This document shows, piece after piece, positions 10,950-19,286 of a stretch of DNA of 37,500 bases. Under the pieces are notes generated by a model. That model had not been told where the DNA came from. It saw only the letters and a program-made list of their open reading frames with translations, and ran no database searches. The translations under genes and the position numbers were made by a program. The DNA comes from Symbiodinium natans (Eukaryota; Sar; Dinophyceae; Suessiales; Symbiodiniaceae): contig CAJNDS010000401.1 in assembly GCA_905221605.1 (NCBI GenBank), forward strand, positions 1-37,500, given 5' to 3'. The stretch's first letter is position 1, and each line of letters begins with the position of its first letter.

Positions 10950-13900
10950 TCATCCTTTCACTTGCTTCTCCTGTTCCTTGCAGATCCTTCCTCCATCTTC
11001 ATCTTCGCTGTCCTTGATCCACAAGTTCTGGTTCACGTCGTAGTAGAGCCATGCCTTTGTGGCCTGCACCCATTTCCACTGGAAATCTGATCCTTCGTAA
11101 GGAAAGATCGCATACAGTTCCTGAGCTCCTTCACTTCCTCCAACTCTGAATTGGCTTCGATCCTGTGGGCCAATCGCCTTGTCCTTCTTCTTTCCTTCTC
11201 CTGTGCTTCCTTCACTGTCTGTGGCCTTCTTGAGCTCTTCCTGAAGCGAGACGATCTTCCTTTTGTCTGAAGCTTGCTGTTCCTTCATTCCTCTGACCAA
11301 CTCACGAAGCTGGGCCATCTCAATCCTCAAACTTTCATTTTCATCTTCCTTTCCTTCTCTTGTTGCTGGCTCTTGCTTCTTCCTCTCTGCTTCTGCTGCT
11401 GCTGCCTCTCGTCTCTTCCTTTCTGCTTCTGCCGCTGCTGCTGCCTCTCGTCTCTTCCTGTCCTTTTCCTCTGCTGCTGCTGCTGCCTGCCTTTTCTTCC
11501 TTTCCTCTTCTGCTGCGGCTTCCTGCTTCTTCCTTTCTTCTTCTGCTGCGGCTTCCTGCTTCTTTCTCTCCTCTGCTGCTGCTGCTTCCTGCTTCTTCCT
11601 TCCTTCTTCTGCTGCTGCTTCCTGCTTCTTCCTTTCCTCTTCTGCTGTGGCTTCCTGTCTTTTCCTTTCCTCTTCTGCTTCTTCCTTCTCCTTCCTGGCT
11701 TTCTCCTCGGCTTTCCTCTTCCTGATTCTTTCTCGCCTTTCGCGTTCCTTCTGCCACTTCTTCTCATCCTTCTCTACCTGCTTCTCTGCTTCCTGCGTGG
11801 CTCCTTCTTCCTGTGGTGTAACTCCTGCTGCTTCAGCGACTGCTGCGCTTGCCTGCTTGTCAGAGCTGCTGCTCGCTCCTGTGGCTGTGTTCTTGGTGCT
11901 TCCTTTTCCTGGTCCTTTTCCTTTTCCTTCCTTTCCTTTCTGGTACTTGTAGACGTAGTCGACGCCAACTTCGACCTTCTCGCCCGTGATCCTGTGCTGC
12001 TTGTACACCTTGCCATTCTCCACGTAGATCTTGTACTCGGTGTCGTCGTAGGGGTACGCAAAACCTTTTTCCTTTTCCTTCTCCTCTTCTTCTCTTTTCC
12101 TCAGCTCCTCATTCACTTTCCTGATCTTCTCTTTCCTCTCCTTTTCCTTCCTCTTTTCCTCCTGCGTTGATGTAGTAGACGCCGACGAAGATCTTGGTGT
12201 GATAGAACTCGATCCTTCTTCTTCTTTACTTCCTTCTTCTCCTCGACCATGTCCTGTTCTTCGTAGCTCTCTTTCCATCTCTGCTCCTCTTTCTTCTTCT
12301 TGAAGCTTCCACCAAATCATTCCTTTGATCTCTTCTTCTTCCTTCTCGTACTCGGCGATCTTGGTCTCCAAAGCTTCTATCCTTTCCTTCAAGTGCCTGA
12401 GCAACTCCACATCTCGCAGGTGTTGGTCCTCAATCTGTTCCTTGAGGTTTGCCTGTTCGCGACGCTGTTCTCTGAGCAACACGTTCGTGGTTCCTTGGGC
12501 TTCTTTCAACTGATTCAACTGAGAGGTGAGCTCTCTGAACCAACGTTCCTTCTCGGAGGCACTCGGTTCCATAGCTGCTACTTCCTTCTCTACAGCTACT
12601 GTCTCTTCCTTTTCAGGGTTCCTAAAACAGAGGTCCTTCACTCGAGGCATCGAGCTGCAAATGTTTCCTACTTCAAGCTGTTCCTGCAATCCTAATGCAC
12701 ATGCACTCGTGTCACTGCACATGCCGACATGTTCCTGCACAGTTCCTACACATGTACTGCACGACTGCAAAAGACATGTTCCTGAAGCTACTTCAACCTT
12801 TGAGCAACCTTCCAAACTTCCTGAAAGCAAAGAGAAAAACAAAGCTGCAAATGCGAAGTTTCCTTTGGACTTGATTCTCTTGACTGTGGCCTTAGCTTGT
12901 TCCTGCTGTCGATGTTCTTGAAGCTCTTCAATTCCTACTGGTTGGTTTTGTTCGTCCTTGAAGCCTAGCCAATGCATCAACAACTTAATGCGTTTTCCTG
13001 AAAGCGGCTTAGTTCCTATATCAGCAGTGTTATCCCTGGTACCTACCGGGTGGACACTAAGAATTCCTTGTTTGTGGAGGTCCTGGAGAAAGAGGGTCCT
13101 AATCTGCAAATGTTTCACTCTTCCTACTCCCTGCCTGGTAATGATACCACGAGCAGCGGAAGAATCTAGATGCAAATGCACTACGCATTTCCTACAGGTG
13201 AGGAATTCTATCGCTTCCTTGAGCAACAAAGAGTCACTAGCTGAACTAGCTGCGGCGTAATATTCTGCCTCTCCAGAAGACAGAGAAATACTCCTTTGGG
13301 TCCTAGAGAATGCATAGATCAGTTGAGAATCCAGAAACACAGTTCCTGAACTTGTGCTGCGACGACTGTCTTTCTGTCCTGCCCAATCTGAATCGGAGTA
13401 TACCTCCAACAAGTGATGTTCCTTGGGTTTGACTTGGGAAAAGTCATAGGTTCCGTTACGAATGCTCTCGTTGAGGTTTGACATTCCTCGCGGTGTTTTC
13501 CTATACGTGCAATGGTAACCATCTGTCTTTGTCATGTACTGCACAACATGAATCAACTGCTTCTTAGCTGCAAATGTTGGCAATGACATCTTGGACGCTA
13601 AACCTCTTACTGCGAACTGCAGATCCGGCCTGTCCTGACAAACATATAGGAGGATTCCTACACACTTCCTAAACGAAGCTGCTTGTTCCTGGTCAAGAGG
13701 GTTTGTGTTGTCTACTGCCTGGCTTTCCTGTGTGCACGGCGTCGGCTTTGATGCCTTTCCTGTCAACTTGAGTTCTTCACGAAGTTTTCCAAGATACTTT
13801 GGGTCACTGTGAATGTGAAGTTCATGATTGTGATACGAGTACTTCCTTTTGAGAAATCTCACCGTCTGAAGCGACTCGCCAATAGCAAGTTCCTGCGCGG

Positions 13901-14588
13901 TAAGAAACGGTCCTTCAATCTTCAGCTCGTACACTCGTCCTAGACTCTTTAGTACAGGGTCGACATGATGACTCTTTCCTGCTGCTTGAATGTCATCAAC
14001 ATGAACCACAAGAATGCTTTTCCGTGAGTCTCGAAACAGAGTTGGACAAGCTACACTTCTCTCAAAGTCTTGTTCCTTAAGCGAATCACTAAAATGATCC
14101 GACCAAAGCAAAGCTGCGTCTCTCTGTCCTGGCAACACTCGGAGCAAGAGTAGTCCTTCCTGAAGACAAGAGGGATCAGTGTCCTGAAACAGCTCCACAT
14201 ATTCCTTCGGGAATTCACACGCCGTTCTAGTCCTTTGGGGTACTTGCAAAAACGCATCCTTGACGTCAATGCTGTAGACTGAAAACTCTTCCTGAAGAGC
14301 AATCACGGGGACTAACCTTGTGAGGCTTGCTGACGTGGCTGGTGAGAACACATCGCTTCTGTGTTCAGTTCCTTTAAATTCACGAGCCACTAGCCTAGCC
14401 CGTCTTTTCCAAGACCCTGACCTGAACCGCCAATCGAACACGAATTTGGTGGTGAGCCATTTTATGGGTTCCTGTTCACTCTCTTCTCTCTCATTCTCTC
14501 CATCGTCTCTCTTGCGCCAGCCAAGTTCCTCAAGTGGTTTCCTAACCAGTGCCTGCATTCCTGAAAGTCTCTCCATCTCGGTGATCAT
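10950..14588 (-). CDS. Reverse transcriptase-RNase H with long C-terminal coiled-coil extension
   Basis: A frame of 1212 residues. Residues about 40-350 are a copia-type RT: SVYSIDVKDAFLQVPQ at 103-118, and the catalytic box VVHVDD at 194-199, where HVDD replaces the usual YVDD. Residues about 395-540 are RNase H, with EVYSDSDWAG, SLSSGEAEYYAA and the typical end DIGTKPLSG. Copia Pol normally stops soon after this. Here about 660 residues follow: a short hydrophobic segment (FAFAALFFSLLSG), a Cys-rich stretch (600-654), a charged coiled coil, a tyrosine-rich segment near 843-885, repeats of ERKKQEAAAEE, and a W/Y-rich terminal segment (WLYYDVNQNLWI). The ATG overlaps the integrase stop (ATGA), but the same frame stays open upstream into the true integrase-RT linker, so this ATG need not be the real start. 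Confidence 0.93.
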   Translation of the reverse strand: MITEMERLSGMQALVRKPLEELGWRKRDDGENEREESEQEPIKWLTTKFVFDWRFRSGSWKRRARLVAREFKGTEHRSDVFSPATSASLTRLVPVIALQEEFSVYSIDVKDAFLQVPQRTRTACEFPKEYVELFQDTDPSCLQEGLLLLRVLPGQRDAALLWSDHFSDSLKEQDFERSVACPTLFRDSRKSILVVHVDDIQAAGKSHHVDPVLKSLGRVYELKIEGPFLTAQELAIGESLQTVRFLKRKYSYHNHELHIHSDPKYLGKLREELKLTGKASKPTPCTQESQAVDNTNPLDQEQAASFRKCVGILLYVCQDRPDLQFAVRGLASKMSLPTFAAKKQLIHVVQYMTKTDGYHCTYRKTPRGMSNLNESIRNGTYDFSQVKPKEHHLLEVYSDSDWAGQKDSRRSTSSGTVFLDSQLIYAFSRTQRSISLSSGEAEYYAAASSASDSLLLKEAIEFLTCRKCVVHLHLDSSAARGIITRQGVGRVKHLQIRTLFLQDLHKQGILSVHPVGTRDNTADIGTKPLSGKRIKLLMHWLGFKDEQNQPVGIEELQEHRQQEQAKATVKRIKSKGNFAFAALFFSLLSGSLEGCSKVEVASGTCLLQSCSTCVGTVQEHVGMCSDTSACALGLQEQLEVGNICSSMPRVKDLCFRNPEKEETVAVEKEVAAMEPSASEKERWFRELTSQLNQLKEAQGTTNVLLREQRREQANLKEQIEDQHLRDVELLRHLKERIEALETKIAEYEKEEEEIKGMIWWKLQEEERGAEMERELRRTGHGRGEEGSKEEEGSSSITPRSSSASTTSTQEEKRKEKERKEKIRKVNEELRKREEEEKEKEKGFAYPYDDTEYKIYVENGKVYKQHRITGEKVEVGVDYVYKYQKGKEGKGKGPGKGSTKNTATGASSSSDKQASAAVAEAAGVTPQEEGATQEAEKQVEKDEKKWQKERERRERIRKRKAEEKARKEKEEAEEERKRQEATAEEERKKQEAAAEEGRKKQEAAAAEERKKQEAAAEEERKKQEAAAEEERKKRQAAAAAEEKDRKRREAAAAAEAERKRREAAAAEAERKKQEPATREGKEDENESLRIEMAQLRELVRGMKEQQASDKRKIVSLQEELKKATDSEGSTGEGKKKDKAIGPQDRSQFRVGGSEGAQELYAIFPYEGSDFQWKWVQATKAWLYYDVNQNLWIKDSEDEDGGRICKEQEKQVKG

Positions 14589-16270
14589 GGCCTCTCTGTC
14601 CTTGGTCTTGAGCTCTTCCTCTGAAAGCTCTGGTGGTCCTGCGTCCTCATCGTTGAAAACTCTCTCTCTCTCTCCTCTTCGTCTTCTTCTTCTTCATCTC
14701 CTATATCTGAGTATGTGTCCTCCCAACAGATGTCGTCAAGTCCTGGCTCAGGGAGAGGTTCGTCGTTGTGCTCAAACACGCGTCCTGCGTTAAACGGTGG
14801 AAATTTCCTCTTCGGCGACTCGTCGGTCCTTGGGATTTTGGACGAAGTTCCTACGTCTTCATACTCATGCTTTCTGACTGCTGCCGGTGCTCTAGGCAAC
14901 AAAAGTTCACTGCCTTGACTCTCTTGCATGACCTCTTGATCAGTGCTCATGCTGTCACTACCACGACCACGGCTTATCTGCGACGTTGGTGTGACATCAC
15001 TACCTGCTTCATCGGATCCTGGTCCTCTGTTTTGCAGATGACTCAGCTGACTTGTAGGCGTTGCATCACTGCCTGCCTCATCAGGTCCTGGGTCTATCCA
15101 CTCAGGTGCTGCAGGTTCTGCTTGCAGTTGTTCTTGTTCCTTTGCCTTCTTTGCCATTGCATGAAGGTTCGTGTTTCTTGGGGTGACTGTTCCTAACGGT
15201 TTTGGTGTACTCGCCCCGCCTGCGATGACAGGTGTCTGTATTCCAGGAGTAATGGCTCCAATGCCATGTTGATCTCCTAGAGGCTCCACCACTGTCACAG
15301 GCGCTGGTGTTCCTGAGGGGCCTGGTAGGTTCTTCCTAGGAACTACGCGAGTTGTGAGCGTCGTGTGCTTCACTTCCCAAGTGTGGATTCCTACACTAGT
15401 TAGTGCTTCCAGGTCAAAATGATGGGGGCATCTCTTCACAGATCTACTGGTCTTGATGCCATCCATGTGCCACGTAATGAAGACGTTGTTGTCAGTCTTT
15501 CCTAAGAAAACTCCTCTCAGCCATTGAGGGTCACCTTTCTTGACATTGACGCCAGTCCTGTTCGCCAAGACCATCAAACTCTCACCAAACTGGCAAAGTG
15601 TTCCTTCATAAGGTCTTCCTGCAACAAACTCATAAGGTGTCATACCAGTAGCACTGTGTCTGTGGTACCTATTCAGAATCCAAGCTGAATGCCTGAATGC
15701 CCAACTGAACAAGGGGTGAGTATGTGCTATCAACACCTTTGCCTGTTCCTGCAAACCTTGAATCAACGTGAGGGCTTGCCTACGCACAGTTTGAATTGCA
15801 CGCTCTGCCATGCCATTGGTTTCCTTCTGGCCTGAAACTGCATCTTGAAGGGTTGTTCCTAGCCCTAGAGCTGACCTTTGTTTCAGGATGATCTGCTTGA
15901 GCTTCTTCATGGTTCCTTCATTGTCTGCCTTCAAATTGATAGACTGGTACTGAAGTTGAGTGCTCATGTACGTAACGCCTTCGCCAATGTGCTCGATCAA
16001 ACCTTTTCCTTTGGTTGCAGTTGGAATGCAAGCAATGCTCCTACTCCAAGAGTCAATGCAAACCAAGCTGACTGCCGTCGGGGCTTCATCATGACTTGTT
16101 CCTGTAAAACAGAAATCCATACACAATGTGGGTCTAGACGATCGTTCCTTCTCAGGGCTTTGAGTTGGATGTGGCGACTCTTTTCCTTTGCACGCAACAC
16201 ATACTGGACACCAAGTGGCATACGGTAAATGTGTCAAATTGTGTACCTCAACTTCTTCAGGTTTGGGCAT
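14585..16270 (-). CDS. Retrotransposon integrase
   Basis: A frame of 561 residues. An HHCC zinc motif sits at the N-terminus: H10, H14, C21, C24 in VHNLTHLPYATWCPVC. The rve catalytic core shows D52 (LCMDFCF), D116 (KADNEG) and E156 (TNGMAERAI), a D,D(39)E arrangement in the copia range. The C-terminal part is Pro/Ser/Asp-rich and ends in an acidic segment coded by a GA repeat at about 14661-14673. Past this repeat the protein-like sequence continues in the RT frame, so the last 25 or so residues of this frame look like a frameshift read-through. The sensible frame also extends upstream of the listed ATG to about 16310. Confidence 0.92.
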   Translation of the reverse strand: MPKPEEVEVHNLTHLPYATWCPVCVACKGKESPHPTQSPEKERSSRPTLCMDFCFTGTSHDEAPTAVSLVCIDSWSRSIACIPTATKGKGLIEHIGEGVTYMSTQLQYQSINLKADNEGTMKKLKQIILKQRSALGLGTTLQDAVSGQKETNGMAERAIQTVRRQALTLIQGLQEQAKVLIAHTHPLFSWAFRHSAWILNRYHRHSATGMTPYEFVAGRPYEGTLCQFGESLMVLANRTGVNVKKGDPQWLRGVFLGKTDNNVFITWHMDGIKTSRSVKRCPHHFDLEALTSVGIHTWEVKHTTLTTRVVPRKNLPGPSGTPAPVTVVEPLGDQHGIGAITPGIQTPVIAGGASTPKPLGTVTPRNTNLHAMAKKAKEQEQLQAEPAAPEWIDPGPDEAGSDATPTSQLSHLQNRGPGSDEAGSDVTPTSQISRGRGSDSMSTDQEVMQESQGSELLLPRAPAAVRKHEYEDVGTSSKIPRTDESPKRKFPPFNAGRVFEHNDEPLPEPGLDDICWEDTYSDIGDEEEEDEEEREREFSTMRTQDHQSFQRKSSRPRTERP

Positions 16271-18066
16271 GACTTGGTCCTTGAGCGGTTGTGGAATGGC
16301 ATATTCCTGGTACTTTGAGCAGTGTTGAGTCCTAACCGTCTCTCATCTTCCATGATCTTCCTACTGAGCCTTCTAAGGAGGTCCTGTTTTGAGCCATTCT
16401 TAGACACTCCAAATTCTGTACACACTTCCTTGAGGATCTTCAGGCTGTTCTGCTGGTTGTACTCATGACCATCATAAATGAACGTAAGTTCTCCATGAAG
16501 TTCATACCTGTGTGCAGGGGCCTGTGGTTCCTGTTCGTCAATCTCCATGCTTTCATTCTCCGGGACTGTTTTGAGCCTTTGTTCCTGTTGTTGGGCCTTT
16601 GAACCATCTACTGGGTAGACCAACCTGAACTTAGACTGTCCTGTCCATGATCTCACTCCGAAAGGTGATGAGAACTTGTCATACTCATCTGCAACCCATG
16701 GCATCTTGTCCTCAAAGAACTCATGGTTCATTGGGTCCTCTCCGTAGGTGGATCTCTCGTTCTGGAGGTTCTCACGCTCTACGGGAATGTCCTTCAAGTC
16801 GAGCGGATGAAAACGTGTCTTCCTGGGCGTGTGGTGGTACCTGATCAGTTCAGTTCCATCCTTGCTAAGAGACCACTTGTCATCAGTGTACTCTTCAAAT
16901 GTACGTCTGTCTTCCTCTTTCTTGGGTGTTCCTATGAGGTAAGGAGGAAATGCCTTGGACGAGATCAAGGTCAATACCTCAAAGTTCTGGCTCTCATCAT
17001 AGATGTGGCCAAAAGGTTCTTCTAGCTCTTCATACCTTTCGTTGTAGTGCAAGAGCTGCCAGCCTTCGGTGTCTCTAACCAAAACAGCTCTGAAAGGATG
17101 TTTTCCTTGAGGATACATCATAGCTGGGTCAACATGCTCTGAGCTCTTTGGGCTGTAGTGGACTACATAGGGCTCGGTCACACTTGTCCATCCAATTCGA
17201 CCTTCAGCTACGAGGTTCCTAAGCGTTTCACAGAGATAGATTGGCGTAGGGACTCCTGTTGTTTGGGATGTCGAGACTGTCCTGACAAAAGCTTTAGCGG
17301 TGAGGGAATTGTTGTTGTAAGCTACTGCTATGGAAGTGTTTCCTTCAACCAAGAAAGTTCCTGTCTCACTACCGTTCCGAAATTCCCAACCTTTCTTCAA
17401 CAATTTTCCTACAGCTAAGAGAGGGTGAACAACTGATGAAATCAAGAAGACTTCCTCAACCTTCACACAGTTTCCACCAACATCCTCAAACTCAACCTCA
17501 ATAACCCGCTGGTCCTGTACTTTTATCCTAGTTCCTTGAGCGTCTCGGAGTTCAATCCTGCGTCGGTCTGGGACCTTCCTACCGAAATTTCGCATCCACA
17601 TAGGGGCTAATGAGATATCTGCGCCTGAGTCAAGCACAACCTCAATTTCCTTTGCACCTGGGCTCTCTCTCACTGTCCTAACAAAGTTCTCTGGTTCTGA
17701 GGTGTACCAACAGTACAAGGGGTCCTTCTCTATGTCTTCACTCTCTTCATCACTCTCACTTCCAATCTGAAATTCCTGCCCTGACTTTCCTGAACTAGCC
17801 GAAACCATCAAAACTCTCCCGAAGTAATCAATTTCAAGTTCCTCAGAGTCTTCGCTCAGCTCGAACTCCTCAGGAAAGCTGGTCGGTGGATCACCGATGT
17901 GGTGCATTGTTACCATCCTGATGATCGGCTTCTGGGTTCCTTGACCTGATGAACTGGCTGATGTTGTCGCTGTTCTCGATGTTGGAGCTTGGGTTGAGGC
18001 TGTTCCTCTACTTGGGGCTTCACTCTGAGTTTCCTGCATTTCTACATTCCTAGCCGTGTACCCCAT
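16234..18066 (-). CDS. Retrotransposon aspartic protease region
   Basis: A frame of 610 residues. The retropepsin active-site motif is VVLDSGADISLA (D146), followed by a typical flap and hydrophobic region and HPLLAVGKLL near 215. Ser/Glu-rich linkers lie on both sides. The listed ATG is not the true beginning: the same frame is open upstream to about 18275 and encodes RGG/KG-rich sequence and a perfect CCHC zinc knuckle (CHYCQKYGHFEAQC, about 18087-18128). So the nucleocapsid part of Gag lies in this frame and not in the Gag frame. The last 25 or so residues are out of frame relative to integrase; the sensible frame switches at about 16308-16320. Confidence 0.9.
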   Translation of the reverse strand: MGYTARNVEMQETQSEAPSRGTASTQAPTSRTATTSASSSGQGTQKPIIRMVTMHHIGDPPTSFPEEFELSEDSEELEIDYFGRVLMVSASSGKSGQEFQIGSESDEESEDIEKDPLYCWYTSEPENFVRTVRESPGAKEIEVVLDSGADISLAPMWMRNFGRKVPDRRRIELRDAQGTRIKVQDQRVIEVEFEDVGGNCVKVEEVFLISSVVHPLLAVGKLLKKGWEFRNGSETGTFLVEGNTSIAVAYNNNSLTAKAFVRTVSTSQTTGVPTPIYLCETLRNLVAEGRIGWTSVTEPYVVHYSPKSSEHVDPAMMYPQGKHPFRAVLVRDTEGWQLLHYNERYEELEEPFGHIYDESQNFEVLTLISSKAFPPYLIGTPKKEEDRRTFEEYTDDKWSLSKDGTELIRYHHTPRKTRFHPLDLKDIPVERENLQNERSTYGEDPMNHEFFEDKMPWVADEYDKFSSPFGVRSWTGQSKFRLVYPVDGSKAQQQEQRLKTVPENESMEIDEQEPQAPAHRYELHGELTFIYDGHEYNQQNSLKILKEVCTEFGVSKNGSKQDLLRRLSRKIMEDERRLGLNTAQSTRNMPFHNRSRTKSCPNLKKLRYTI

Positions 18067-19286
18067 GTCTCTCTGTTTCTTCCTACACTGGGCCTCAAAG
18101 TGTCCATACTTCTGGCAGTAATGGCAAACTCCTGTAGCTGCTTGGGCCTTTCCTTTGCCTTTACCTTTGTAGCTACCTTTGAACCCTTTGTAGCCTTTTC
18201 CTCTGCCTTTGAAACCTCTAAAGCCTCTACCTCGGCCTTTCCAGTTTCCACCTCTGCCTTTGCCTCTACCTTTCCTTTGCCTCGACCTTTGAAACCACCT
18301 TTGCCTGAATCCTTGCCTGAATCCTTACCACCTTTCTTTCCTTTACCTTTGTACCCGTACCAATCTCTACCTTTGCCTTTCCAAGCCTGAGACACATCCA
18401 TGGCTGCAACACCCTGATGATCTTCTCCCTTGTCGATTAGGTCAGTAGTGGTCCTATAGGGTGTTCCTTGGGACTGCGTAAGCGAATTGGTCCACTTCTC
18501 AGTTGACTCATAGTTCACAAGATACTGCCTAAGTGCCGGGTACTTCGTCTTCTCATCTAGGTTGAGCAACAAATGTCTCTTTACTTCAGGCTTCATTCCC
18601 TGAATCAATGTACTAACCTTCAAGTTTTCCTGCACCTTTTCTCCAGTGGACTTCTCGTACTGCTCAATGCGTTCCTCATATTCGAGGATGTTCTCTGCAA
18701 TGCCTTTGTCCTTGGCAAAACGGAAATTCATGATGTTGTGGAAAAGTTCCAGCGATCTTGCTCTATTCACAGGCTGGTATTCTAACAACAGCATCCTATA
18801 GGCTTCCATCCCGTTCTCTTCTGTCGTATGGCGAACCACACGATACGGTCTGCCTTTGGTGTAAGACGCTAAAATGCTGTACAACTTCCTGCTTTGCGTT
18901 TTGGCCTCATCAGTCATATCTTTCATGTCCAGCACTTCATTCTTCCTTAGGTCGTTCTCCACGAGGTCCATGGTTTCCACAAGATCTTCATCCATAGCGC
19001 CAAGCCAAACTCGAAGTCGTTGCTTGAACTCCATGAAACCATTCTTTTCTTCTTGCCAAGTTCCTGGAGAAAATACTTCTGGAGGCTTGATGAGTTTGTG
19101 AAGCTCAACGTCACCTGGCTTTCTTCCCTTCACTGCTCTCTCTAGGCTGCTTCCGATCTCCTCGAAAGTTGTCACTGCTGTTTCCTGTGCTTGAAGCAAA
19201 GTGTGCTGTGCCTCTGCACTCTGCTGCTGAATTGCCTGCAGTGTATTGCTGAAGCTTGCTGTGACGGGCTGTGCCGGCTGCTGCAC
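18042..19286 (-). CDS. Retrotransposon Gag
   Basis: A frame of 414 residues beginning at a GTG just after an in-frame TGA, so it has no evident start of its own. The body resembles copia-type Gag (UBN2-like): LIKPPEVFSPGTW, then MEFKQRLRVWLGAMDEDL, AYRMLLLEYQPV, MNFRFAKDKG and LKVSTLIQGMKPEVK. The C-terminus is Gly/Lys-rich. Near 18268-18279 the protein-like frame moves by -1 into the protease frame, where the zinc knuckle lies. Translation past that point in this frame is probably not native. Upstream sequence suggests Gag was joined to the pre-Gag frame (+1 shift near 19270-19290). Confidence 0.9.
   Translation of the reverse strand: MQQPAQPVTASFSNTLQAIQQQSAEAQHTLLQAQETAVTTFEEIGSSLERAVKGRKPGDVELHKLIKPPEVFSPGTWQEEKNGFMEFKQRLRVWLGAMDEDLVETMDLVENDLRKNEVLDMKDMTDEAKTQSRKLYSILASYTKGRPYRVVRHTTEENGMEAYRMLLLEYQPVNRARSLELFHNIMNFRFAKDKGIAENILEYEERIEQYEKSTGEKVQENLKVSTLIQGMKPEVKRHLLLNLDEKTKYPALRQYLVNYESTEKWTNSLTQSQGTPYRTTTDLIDKGEDHQGVAAMDVSQAWKGKGRDWYGYKGKGKKGGKDSGKDSGKGGFKGRGKGKVEAKAEVETGKAEVEALEVSKAEEKATKGSKVATKVKAKERPKQLQEFAITARSMDTLRPSVGRNRETWGTRLGM

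Noticed and set aside
11263-12170. Long plus-strand frames rich in Phe/Leu/Cys
   Set aside because: They are antisense to the coiled-coil extension of the RT frame; GA-rich sense codons give CT-rich antisense codons and apparent hydrophobic proteins.
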